Made by a program: the position numbers and the translations under genes. A stretch of DNA of 64,000 nucleotides, taken from positions 575,213-639,212 of the forward strand of contig SJCO01000002.1 of the NCBI GenBank assembly GCA_005217565.1. Reading direction: 5' to 3'. Below the pieces are notes generated by a model. That model searched no databases. It was given only the letters and a program-made list of their open reading frames with translations, and was not told the DNA's origin. Numbering within the stretch: position 1 is the first letter of the stretch; every line of letters starts with the position of its first letter. Positions 44,201 through 52,395 of the stretch are shown here, one piece after another. The DNA is from Puteibacter caeruleilacunae (GTDB lineage Bacteria; Bacteroidota; Bacteroidia; Bacteroidales; Prolixibacteraceae).

Positions 44201-44371
44201 CATCACCTGAACAGCAATTTCCTTTAATGCCTCTCCATTTTTTGCTGAAACAACCTTTCCTTTTACTTGAAGTGATTCAGCAAAAACATTTACAGCCGTA
44301 CAGCAAATCATAATAGCCAATACTATTACTTTACTGATGCTGTTATATCTTGATCTCATCATTTTATTCAT
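41249..44371 (-). CDS. SusC-like TonB-dependent transporter (second pair)
   Basis: The 1040-residue outer-membrane transporter has a signal peptide (to about 31), a carboxypeptidase-D-like N-terminal domain (KGKVVSAKNGEALKEIAVQV), and a plug with SIRGNGSIRGGNEPLYVVNGIP and DAASTAIYGTRGANGVIIITT. A 22-strand barrel ends in VGVKFGF. It imports oligomers with energy from TonB. It is 17 bp downstream of the third FAS1 gene. Compared with the other SusC here it is clearly divergent, so the two pairs probably handle different ligands or sizes. Confidence 0.96.
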   Translation of the reverse strand: MNKMMRSRYNSISKVIVLAIMICCTAVNVFAESLQVKGKVVSAKNGEALKEIAVQVMNSTIPQVFTNEQGEFSLEVPQGNVLIGFSYPGYDKQIVALNGRTSLMIRMVKEKINTGVEEIELVNKKVLNRNVVGAVEYVDENILNDILSVSIEEKLQGAGSGVQVVNRSGAPGAGASVSIRGNGSIRGGNEPLYVVNGIPLLQYQLTNPLSLGSYNNPLADINPNDIISVQVLKDAASTAIYGTRGANGVIIITTQKGTEGKTSLSFESYYGITDIHNTVDLLDRDQYKSYYMKQMYDNGMSPYNFGRYYGKYFFDNPADEDYQRYNNDTDWLDEVTDKGVMQDYHFNLNGGDEVAKYAFNVGYTGVDGVLSGTDYLRISTTFDLVYKLSDKLNFGNSVMFSHSEKNLADEDLTIVSNPLMAALVKMPMLAPYIKNKNNYDLPELEDVDFQNRSNPKALVDNMKNEVDINRLIGNLYLDWAINGKWQAKFSLGIDYYRLKDFRFYPSYGTPIIEDQLRYSKAQNGTRFMIQSENTLSYQNVFNYVHDLKMTGGISMLYSDQYFSSGHNMNSSSDDFTSLKTGLYLKSIGGNSEEYRLASSFYNVDYTYNDRFLLSASVRGDASSRFGEKNSYGIFYGINGGIRLSSLDFLVDSKVINNLLISGGYGISGNDNIGDLVAYNTYAGASYNERGATYPNNIGNEDLKWELTEGVNVGLKLAAFDHRLNITADWYKKDTKDLIVWKSLPNVTGYTGYWDNAADVENTGFEFGLQARVIDRKLTWDVGGNISFNENEITNLPNGDIFSSRNGFTGIAREGEQLGSFYGWVADGVYSTSEQIGEMQNGMGYGELQAGDMRFKDLNGDKIIDENDQTIIGSANPDYFGSVNTKVGWNGFELSALMTFVQGNDVVNGVRSVMESMSGPNNQYVSVLNAWKTSGDVTNMPRVAAGDPSGNDRFSTRWVEDGSYVRLKSVQLSYSLPADLIKKTFFKSVKINLTGQNLWTSTDYLGMDPEFRSGVDPLLFGIDMGGVPQLRSYLVGVKFGF

Positions 44372-44388
44372 TTTTTGTTAGGAATGGA

Positions 44389-45873
44389 TTATTTCTCTAC
44401 AGCCATCAACTTGATGTAATCAACCGACAAGCTATTTTTATAGGTACTGTATTTCTTGATGGTAATGGTAATTGGCAGATCACCATCCACAGGATGATAA
44501 AACTTACCAGCAGTACGCTCAGCCCACACTCCCGGTTGATCTTTGTCGAAATTGATCTTGTTACCAACATCTTCACCATTTGCAGATAGCTGCACCTCGG
44601 TCAACTTACATTTATCTTTAGCAGAACAGATTAACGTGTACCATCCAGCAGGAACATTCGGAATCACCAGCGTCACCCAATCGCCAGGTTTTGTACGATC
44701 AAGCCACACAAATCTTTCTGATCCTTCGTTTCCACCCTTAATTAAAAGTTTCTTCTTATTTTTATTGTAATAAGTTGCTGACTCTGGATATCCATCAAAA
44801 CCTAATCCCCATTCAGCCTCATACATGATTGAATCGATAAAGTCGACATTTAATGGTTCATAGAAAATCTGATCTGTCAGGTTAATCACACCATTACTAC
44901 AAATTATCTGATCTTCCTTATATTCATCAGCATCAATATCCTGAATTTCAATAGAGTCTCCTCGAGAGTTAACAATAAACTCGAAATCATCCAATTCTTC
45001 ACGCTTCAACAATTGATTAAACAATTGAGCTTTAATCAAACGTTGAATATAGTTTTCAGTGGTCTTCTCTTCATATCCCATTGACGATGCCTTAGCAAAG
45101 ATCTCTGCTTTTTGATTATTGATCGCCTCATCAGTTGGCAGGAATAGGGTCTTCCATTTCGACTCGTTAGCAGGATCAAATATCTCAACATGCTTGTGTT
45201 GGAGGGTATCAATCAGTGGATTACCTTGAATATCGTAAACCATTACCAAATCAACTTTAGTTGTATCAATTGAGTCTAATCTTGCATACTCTGTAGAAAA
45301 CTGAGCGTAAGCATTCTGATCAAGTTCATCAATAATATCCTTCATATTAGGCACAGCCTCAATTACCTCGTCCAGTGCATGGATAACTCCATTCTTACAT
45401 CCTAAGTTAGAACCATTAGCACTTGGGAAATAGTCATTCACATTATTGTGCAAACGAGCTTCTGTTCCTCCATTTGTATAAACCCGGATGGATTTATCAT
45501 TTAATGCATGAATCTTCGAACTATCAACCAGTGCATCTAAATAGAATGTATTTTCAAACACATGGTTACCAATCAAACTCTTCATATCCACACCTTCCAG
45601 ATTATAACTAGCAAAAGCCTCGTTTGTAGGTGCAAAAATTGTAAATGGAGTATTCTTATCTACTACCTTATCCAAACCTGTTTCTTTCAGGTAAGTGGTA
45701 AACTGACTAAACTGAGGTAACCCTTCCAATCGGGTTACCAGACTTTGATCATTCTCTTCGCCATAGTCGTAGTGATCATCCCATGTATCGGACTCACATC
45801 CGGTAAAACCAGAGATGCACACACCTAGACTTAAAACCAAAAGGATGATATATGATACTTTATTATTATTCAT
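44389..45873 (-). CDS. FAS1-domain lipoprotein with C-terminal beta-sandwich
   Basis: The ATG giving MNNNKVSYIILL yields 494 residues and a lipoprotein cysteine in SGFTGCESD. A full FAS1 domain (about 43-178) shows PFTIFAPTNEAFASY and NGVIHALDEVIEAV; a second, more degenerate one (about 180-345) ends in CSNGVINLTDQIF. The last 145 residues form a predicted beta-sandwich resembling carbohydrate-binding modules (WVTLVIPNVPAGWYTLICSA). The FAS1 fold mediates adhesion in other proteins. Its place between SusCD pairs suggests a surface ligand-binding accessory, the role SusE/SusF play in starch loci. Confidence 0.85.
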   Translation of the reverse strand: MNNNKVSYIILLVLSLGVCISGFTGCESDTWDDHYDYGEENDQSLVTRLEGLPQFSQFTTYLKETGLDKVVDKNTPFTIFAPTNEAFASYNLEGVDMKSLIGNHVFENTFYLDALVDSSKIHALNDKSIRVYTNGGTEARLHNNVNDYFPSANGSNLGCKNGVIHALDEVIEAVPNMKDIIDELDQNAYAQFSTEYARLDSIDTTKVDLVMVYDIQGNPLIDTLQHKHVEIFDPANESKWKTLFLPTDEAINNQKAEIFAKASSMGYEEKTTENYIQRLIKAQLFNQLLKREELDDFEFIVNSRGDSIEIQDIDADEYKEDQIICSNGVINLTDQIFYEPLNVDFIDSIMYEAEWGLGFDGYPESATYYNKNKKKLLIKGGNEGSERFVWLDRTKPGDWVTLVIPNVPAGWYTLICSAKDKCKLTEVQLSANGEDVGNKINFDKDQPGVWAERTAGKFYHPVDGDLPITITIKKYSTYKNSLSVDYIKLMAVEK

Positions 45874-45903
45874 TTCAATTTCTTTTTGATTTTTACACAT
45901 GGA

Positions 45904-47541
45904 TTAATCCAATACTGGTTCTAAACTGAATGCGAAAATCCACCATTGTGATTTCTTTCCTAAGGTAGTAGCTGTTGATTTCAGATGAATAGTACCTGAT
46001 TCTTCAACTACAAATTCGCCAAGATTCGTTGAGCTACAATACATAGGATAATAAGAGCACAGATTATTTTCTCCTTTAGTATCGACACGCCAAATTCCTG
46101 CCTCCTTATATCCTTTTCTCCAGTCGAAACCACCATTCTCATCAAAATAACCTGGTGAAACTGTTGATCCAGGGGTATTAGGACCTAATAACTGACCTTC
46201 AACTTCCATGGTTGCAAAACCACCATTTCCATCACTCTTGTAGGCAACCACTAATTGATATTTTCCAGCAATTACATCAGGTATATAGCACTCAACCGAC
46301 TGTCCTGCTTCTTTAGCTACGAAGTTCTGTCCTCCGCCATCTCCATCGTCATCAATGTAGAAACGCTCCCATCCGTAATACTTACGATCTTTCACTACAC
46401 CATCATTGGTTGAGAACCAGTGATCGTTTGATGGGAAAGCAGCAAAGACTCTTTTCTTTGGAGGACGAGGTAAAATTCCAAAGTTTTCAGAAACACGGTG
46501 AATAATACCATTCTTACAAATGACATTACTATTTACCTTATCCAATTCCGCTCCCTCTTTATTGATCAACACATCCTCGCCATCAACTTTTACTTTCAAT
46601 TTCTGTACCTGATCATCATAAGGTACCCAAGCAATTGTTGGCTTCAAAGTGGTACGCATATCTGCAACATATTCCAACCCTGTTGAAAAGTGCATTGCTA
46701 CCCATCGTTTCAATTTTTCTGGATAATTATAAATCGCATAGTCAGGATCTATTTCTAAGTTCTTCTCATAGTTTAGATCATACTGACGCATCTCCTCGAT
46801 TACATCGGCATACTCTTCAAGTACACTGTTATCTAACGCAAACACAGTAAATTCTTTATTTACGAACTTTTCAGCCTGCTTTATACGTTTGGTAGAAATA
46901 GTATCCATGATTCCAACCTCTTCACAAAGATCAGCAAACATGCTAAAATCATTGTTAGCTCTCAACCACTCTCCAACGTTGTTAACTGGTGGTTCAATTA
47001 CGCCATCAACAACATGTACTACACCGTTCCATACTTCAATATTGTATTCATCGAATGTAGATTGAAAATTGATTGTAATATTATTAACTCCCTTTGATAA
47101 ATCAACCTGAAGTCTATCACCATTAATTGTAGTATCCTGAGCTGGAAGTGGACCGCTCTCCAAGCTCTCAGCTAGCTTTTTCTTTGGGATAATATGATAT
47201 TCGACGATACTCTTACATAAATCTTCTGGTATATCATCGATACTTCCATAACTGTGCTTCTGTAAATATGCATCCCATGCATCATTATTTGGTGCAAAAA
47301 ACGTATAAGGTCCGTATGAATTAAGTGTTCCATAATAACCGGCTCTTTTAATGACTTCTATTGTTTTTTGCATATCATCCCGATCTTCAAAATAATCGAG
47401 CATCAATTGCAAGCGATCGTCATCCCACGACTGCTCACTAAAATTATCTTGCTTACATGAATTGAAAAACATTGATGCTACAATCCATGTAAAAAGTGTT
47501 GACAAGACAATAACTCTACGATATGATATAGATCTTTTCAT
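45904..47541 (-). CDS. FAS1-domain lipoprotein with C-terminal beta-sandwich
   Basis: The 545-residue protein has a lipoprotein signal with cysteine in MFFNSCKQD. FAS1 domain one (about 45-185) has YTFFAPNNDAWDAYL and NGVVHVVDGVIEPP; domain two (about 187-365) has FTVFALDNSVLEEY and KNGIIHRVSENF. A C-terminal beta-rich module (370-545) carries an Asp/Gly stretch (DDDGDGGG) and cysteines near the end, differing from the module in the neighbour. It sits 30 bp upstream of that neighbour and 18 bp after SusD. A surface-exposed binding protein is inferred. Confidence 0.85.
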   Translation of the reverse strand: MKRSISYRRVIVLSTLFTWIVASMFFNSCKQDNFSEQSWDDDRLQLMLDYFEDRDDMQKTIEVIKRAGYYGTLNSYGPYTFFAPNNDAWDAYLQKHSYGSIDDIPEDLCKSIVEYHIIPKKKLAESLESGPLPAQDTTINGDRLQVDLSKGVNNITINFQSTFDEYNIEVWNGVVHVVDGVIEPPVNNVGEWLRANNDFSMFADLCEEVGIMDTISTKRIKQAEKFVNKEFTVFALDNSVLEEYADVIEEMRQYDLNYEKNLEIDPDYAIYNYPEKLKRWVAMHFSTGLEYVADMRTTLKPTIAWVPYDDQVQKLKVKVDGEDVLINKEGAELDKVNSNVICKNGIIHRVSENFGILPRPPKKRVFAAFPSNDHWFSTNDGVVKDRKYYGWERFYIDDDGDGGGQNFVAKEAGQSVECYIPDVIAGKYQLVVAYKSDGNGGFATMEVEGQLLGPNTPGSTVSPGYFDENGGFDWRKGYKEAGIWRVDTKGENNLCSYYPMYCSSTNLGEFVVEESGTIHLKSTATTLGKKSQWWIFAFSLEPVLD

Positions 47542-47559
47542 CTCTTACAGTTTTGTGGT

Positions 47560-49047
47560 TTAAAGATTCTCGTAATATGGGTTCTGAACCAGGTTTGGAT
47601 TTCGTAATAATTCCCCTTCATTGATTGGTAAAAACCAACTTAATGGATTCAATATATTACCTTTAACATACTCTCTCTTAGATTCAGGCTGAGCATCTAT
47701 AACACTTCTAACAAGAATGTTATCCTCGATAAGAACGCCTTCTTCTACCTGACGACGACCAACTCTTACTAAATCGTACCAGCGATACCCTTCATAGGCC
47801 ATCTCCTTTACTTTTTCTTCAAGGATTTTTTCTTCCACTGCACCAACATCATTAGATGTTGCCGGAGTATAAATACCACCCGATCGCTCGCTAATCTCTG
47901 TTAAAATCTGATTCACTTGTAACAACAATTGATCATCATTCTCTCCTGTTCGCATTCTGTTTAAAGCTTCAGCTTTTATGTACATTAATGTCGGTAGGCG
48001 ATAAAATACCCAGTTTGGATGTTGATTGCTGGTTATGTAGTTACCAGAGTTTAATTCCAATCCAATGTACTTCCAGGGTGCATCTCCTCTAACTCCTCCA
48101 ATTGTATAAGGACGACGAGGATCAATAGCAGGAAGTAAAACATCCATGATTTGGTAGTTTGACAAAACACGATAACCATATGGACTGAACCAATTTCTAT
48201 GGAAACTATATTCACGATTCTCTAGTGAGTATTGAAGTTCCATAATAGACTCATCAGTATTTCCACCATCCCAACGGAAAATCGTCCACCATTCTTCCCA
48301 TGGCAGTAGCTCATATTTTCCTGTAGTGATTACTCGATCAACAGCAGTTACGGCTTCCTGATATTTGTTATGCCATAAATACACATCTGCTAACAGCGAA
48401 TTAGATGCATCTCTGGTAAAACGACCCTTGGTTTCTTCAACTGTCCCCCATTCTTTTTTACCATTTGTTCCAGCATATTCAAGATCCTGTTCTATCTGAC
48501 TAAGAATAGCATCCTCACTACTCTTCTCATAATAGAACTCTACATTATCAGATTCTGAAGGCTCAAGAATCAAAGGTACTTCACCAAAGGCTTTAACCAA
48601 CTGAAAGTAAGCCATTGCTCTTAATGTATAAGCTTCGGACAATGATTCCTGAAGATCTTTTTCTGTATAATCAGCATCAATATCAACAACCTGCGGAGCA
48701 AACTTAATCACGAAGTTTGCATCGTTAATCATTTTATAAAAATCGCTCCACTTAGTAATCTCAAATTGAGGCAGTATAATTCCTGTCTCGATTTCATTGC
48801 TATTTTTAATATTCTTATTTGGATTCACGATATCAGCCCGTGACATACTCCAGGTCATAATCTCTTCCATGCAAGACTTTAAATCTACATAGCAAGTTAT
48901 CAGCGATGCATTTACATCTGCTTCTGTTTGCCAGAATTCAGCCTCAGTCAATTCATCAATTGGTTCCTTATCCAGTAGCGAATCACATGATGAAAACAAA
49001 GCAAGAACGGCTAACAAAATTCCTATACTTAGATCTATTCTTTTCAT
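47560..49047 (-). CDS. SusD-like surface lipoprotein (first pair)
   Basis: The start at MKRIDLSIGI gives 495 residues with lipobox ALFSSCDS; a longer reading would run into the SusC gene. SusD/RagB features include FWQTEADVNASLITCY, ALRAMAYFQLVKAFGEVPLIL and YEGYRWYDLVRVGRR. It is shorter than the other SusD (560), lacking insertions in the central region. It follows SusC by about 29 bp and precedes the FAS1 protein by 18 bp, so all are cotranscribed. Ligand capture at the cell surface is the family role. Confidence 0.95.
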   Translation of the reverse strand: MKRIDLSIGILLAVLALFSSCDSLLDKEPIDELTEAEFWQTEADVNASLITCYVDLKSCMEEIMTWSMSRADIVNPNKNIKNSNEIETGIILPQFEITKWSDFYKMINDANFVIKFAPQVVDIDADYTEKDLQESLSEAYTLRAMAYFQLVKAFGEVPLILEPSESDNVEFYYEKSSEDAILSQIEQDLEYAGTNGKKEWGTVEETKGRFTRDASNSLLADVYLWHNKYQEAVTAVDRVITTGKYELLPWEEWWTIFRWDGGNTDESIMELQYSLENREYSFHRNWFSPYGYRVLSNYQIMDVLLPAIDPRRPYTIGGVRGDAPWKYIGLELNSGNYITSNQHPNWVFYRLPTLMYIKAEALNRMRTGENDDQLLLQVNQILTEISERSGGIYTPATSNDVGAVEEKILEEKVKEMAYEGYRWYDLVRVGRRQVEEGVLIEDNILVRSVIDAQPESKREYVKGNILNPLSWFLPINEGELLRNPNLVQNPYYENL

Positions 49048-49076
49048 TTCTAATGTTTTTTTCGGTTTAGTAATCA

Positions 49077-52000
49077 TTAAAAATTAAGGTTTAATCCCAA
49101 AGTAAATTGCTTTGGTACAGGAGTCCTTGAATCATCAACACCTTTCAAACCAACCTCTTCTTTTTTAAGATTTTTAAACACCTCTGGATCCTGTCCAATG
49201 TAATTTGTCCAGGTATACAGGTTAGTTGTAGTCATAAAGATTCTACCCGACTTGAAGTTTAACTTCTTTGCCAACGTTTTAGGTATTTCGTAAGTAAGGT
49301 TAACTGATTTTAAGCGCAAGTAAGATCCATCTTCAATAAAGCGATCAGATCCTAAGTAGTTGTATCCATTCTTATATTGATGGGCAGCCTTAGGCATATC
49401 TGTTAAATCTCCCTGCTTTCTCCAACGACGAAGTGTTGCGGTAGACTGATTGCTTAAGTCTGACATTTTCTCTGTCTGCAGACGAATTGCATTGACCACG
49501 TCATTACCAACCTGATATTGGAATACCATCGATAAAGTAAAATTCTTATAGGTTACTCTGTTAATAAAACCACCATAAAAATCAGGATTCGCATCACCAA
49601 TTTGTGTAATATCTAACTCATCAATAATTCCGTCATTATTCAAATCCTCATAGATCGCATCACCACCTTCTAACTTATAACCTCCATATTTCATGAGTTT
49701 TCCGTTATTATAATCTTTTGCATCATCATAGCCTCCAAGATTATAAACGGTGTTGCCCTGACTATCTTTAACAACTGCATCCTCATCGCGTGAGTATACT
49801 CCTTTAAAACGATATCCGTAAATCGCTCCAATAGGATCACCTTTAACAATTCTCCAACGGTATCCAGAAGCAAGCCCATTTCCTTTTCCTTCAATCTGAC
49901 CTCCTTCAGGAAGCTTCAACATCTTGTTACGAATCAAGGAAACATTACAGCTCATCTTCCACTGAAGATCTCTTTTATTAATGATACTTCCGTCGATGTT
50001 TAAATCAATACCTTTATTCTCTACATCACCCGAGTTGATGTACAAGGCAGAGAAACCTGAACTCGTAGGAAGTGTATTATTATTCCAAAGCATATCTCTG
50101 GTAGTCTTGAGGAAAGCATCGGCTGTTAATGAAACACGATTTTCAAAGAATGTAGCATCAACACCAATATTAATCTGCTCAGTAGTCTCCCACTTCAAAT
50201 TATCAAGACGAATATTAGAAGCTTTTACACCGGAAGTTCCTAAATAGTGATTACTTCCTCCAGATGCATAACGACTAACAAACTTATACGAGCCAATATT
50301 TCCGTTTCCTGAATATCCCCAACTGAAGCGCCACTTTAAATCATCTACAAAGCTAACTCCTGACATAAAATCCTCAGCCGACATTCTCCACCAACCTGCA
50401 AGAGCAGGAAGAATTGCATATCTCGAATTACCTCCAAACTTAGAAGATCCATCACGACGAACTGTTGCTGTTAGCGAATAATTGTCTTTGTATTTATAGT
50501 GCATACGCCCTAGTAGTGATGACAAAGCCGACTCACTCTCACTTGAACCTACAGATCTTTCACCATAAGTTAAGAAGGTACTTATATCGTTTACATTCTG
50601 AAAATCTTCACCTGCAGAGTTTGTTCCTGCGACAGTCATTGACTTATTAGAGGTCTGTTGAACCGACTGCAACAAGATAAAATTGAAATGGTGATTCTCC
50701 CCCAAGGTCTTGGCATAATTCACGGTATTTTCCAATGATAATCTCATCGTTTCTTTATCATACAACTTCACCTTGTTATATCGCTCTAATTTATCGCCAG
50801 GTTCTGTACCTGTAGCTTCAGGTGGAATAAAGAACTCATCCTGCAATACACTAATATCTGTTGAGAATTGAGTCTTAACTGTTAATCCCTTTGCAATATT
50901 CAATGTACCAAAAACACTACCTGTAAAACGGTTATTCTTGTTATCACTTCTAATACTTTCCAAAAATGCCACAGGATTGGACATGGTCTGAGTATTCTCA
51001 TCTTCCCACTTTCTGATGGCATAGTTGTCTTTTGAATTTCCAAAACTGTCTTGATCATAAACAGGCCAGGTTGGATCAGCTAGCTGAGCAGAAGCAGTAA
51101 CACCTGGAATTCCTTTAGTTGAAAGATCCTTTTTATTGGTAAAGGAGTTTGTATAAGCAATACTACTACCAAACTTAAAGTTCTTACTCACCTTGTTATC
51201 AAGGTTAAAACGAGTATTAAATCGACGGTAACCAGTATTTAAGATAGTACCTGTCTGATTTGTATAACCTGTTGAAAATGCGTAGGCAGTTGATTGACCA
51301 CCACCACGAATAGAAAAACTATATTGCTGAGAGAATCCAAGTTGAGAAATCTCATCCATCCAATCTGTATCATTGTTATGCAATTCAAAGTCTGGATCAT
51401 TTGGATCATCACGCAAGTGCATTTGTACTTCTTGATGATATTTATCACCACCTCTAAATTGGTCAGCTTCAAGCATCAACATCTTGTAACTTTCTCCATT
51501 AAGCATAGGAATCTGGCGAGGAGTCTTCTGAAGAGTCATCTTCGCAGAAGCAGCAATAGTTGTTCGTCCTTGTTTTCCTCTTTTGGTCTTAATTATTACA
51601 ACACCATTGGCACCACGAGAACCATAAATTGCTGTTGCTGAAGCATCCTTAAGAATCGTCATTGATTCGATATCTTCAGGATCAATATCACTCAATGGAT
51701 TAAACTCATAATCGGATAATCCACTCTGGTTTCTTTCTGCAATAATAGGAATACCATCAACAACATAAAGTGGATCGTTTCCTGACATTAATGAAGTAGT
51801 ACCACGAATACGGATTGTAAAACCAGCACCTGGATCACCAGATATTGCAGTAGCTTGTACACCTGCAGCACGTCCTTGTAACATCTCCTCAACAGTAGTT
51901 ACCGGAGTCTCTTTTACTGCTTCCATATTTACAGAGGTAATGGAACCTCCAATATCTCTTTTTGCAATGGTACTAATTCCCAGATCCATTTTAGAATCTG

Positions 52001-52370
52001 TTTTTCGTCCCATAATCGCGATTTCATCAATTTCAGCTGACTCAACATCCATTGCAACATTCACAATGGTTTTTCCTCCAGCATTTACATTCTGCGATTT
52101 ATAACCAATGAATGAGAAAACCAATAATGCCTCTTTCTTTGATACTTTCAATGTATAGTTTCCATTAAAGTCGGTTACCGTACCACTCAAAAAACGGTCA
52201 TTCTCATTCTTCTCGATAATATTCACCCCAATCAATGGCTCTCCGCTGGATTTCTCCGTTACTGTTCCTCTGACAATAAATCCATTCTGGGCAGACACTC
52301 CCATAAAGGAAAGACAGATGAGCAAGGTGAAAATAGATGATATGATTGATTTATGTTTATACATGATCAT
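49077..52370 (-). CDS. SusC-like TonB-dependent transporter (first pair)
   Basis: The 1097-residue protein has a signal peptide ending in GVSAQ, a CarboxypepD-reg-like domain (VRGTVTEKSSGEPLIGVN), and a plug with IRIRGTTSLMSGNDPLYVVDGIP and DASATAIYGSRGANGVVIIKT. A beta barrel ends in FTLGLNLNF. Two ATGs two codons apart are possible starts. It follows the four-FAS1 lipoprotein by 25 bp. TonB-linked import across the outer membrane is the expected function. Confidence 0.96.
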   Translation of the reverse strand: MIMYKHKSIISSIFTLLICLSFMGVSAQNGFIVRGTVTEKSSGEPLIGVNIIEKNENDRFLSGTVTDFNGNYTLKVSKKEALLVFSFIGYKSQNVNAGGKTIVNVAMDVESAEIDEIAIMGRKTDSKMDLGISTIAKRDIGGSITSVNMEAVKETPVTTVEEMLQGRAAGVQATAISGDPGAGFTIRIRGTTSLMSGNDPLYVVDGIPIIAERNQSGLSDYEFNPLSDIDPEDIESMTILKDASATAIYGSRGANGVVIIKTKRGKQGRTTIAASAKMTLQKTPRQIPMLNGESYKMLMLEADQFRGGDKYHQEVQMHLRDDPNDPDFELHNNDTDWMDEISQLGFSQQYSFSIRGGGQSTAYAFSTGYTNQTGTILNTGYRRFNTRFNLDNKVSKNFKFGSSIAYTNSFTNKKDLSTKGIPGVTASAQLADPTWPVYDQDSFGNSKDNYAIRKWEDENTQTMSNPVAFLESIRSDNKNNRFTGSVFGTLNIAKGLTVKTQFSTDISVLQDEFFIPPEATGTEPGDKLERYNKVKLYDKETMRLSLENTVNYAKTLGENHHFNFILLQSVQQTSNKSMTVAGTNSAGEDFQNVNDISTFLTYGERSVGSSESESALSSLLGRMHYKYKDNYSLTATVRRDGSSKFGGNSRYAILPALAGWWRMSAEDFMSGVSFVDDLKWRFSWGYSGNGNIGSYKFVSRYASGGSNHYLGTSGVKASNIRLDNLKWETTEQINIGVDATFFENRVSLTADAFLKTTRDMLWNNNTLPTSSGFSALYINSGDVENKGIDLNIDGSIINKRDLQWKMSCNVSLIRNKMLKLPEGGQIEGKGNGLASGYRWRIVKGDPIGAIYGYRFKGVYSRDEDAVVKDSQGNTVYNLGGYDDAKDYNNGKLMKYGGYKLEGGDAIYEDLNNDGIIDELDITQIGDANPDFYGGFINRVTYKNFTLSMVFQYQVGNDVVNAIRLQTEKMSDLSNQSTATLRRWRKQGDLTDMPKAAHQYKNGYNYLGSDRFIEDGSYLRLKSVNLTYEIPKTLAKKLNFKSGRIFMTTTNLYTWTNYIGQDPEVFKNLKKEEVGLKGVDDSRTPVPKQFTLGLNLNF

Positions 52371-52395
52371 GAATTTTCTTGTTTACAGTTATTGA

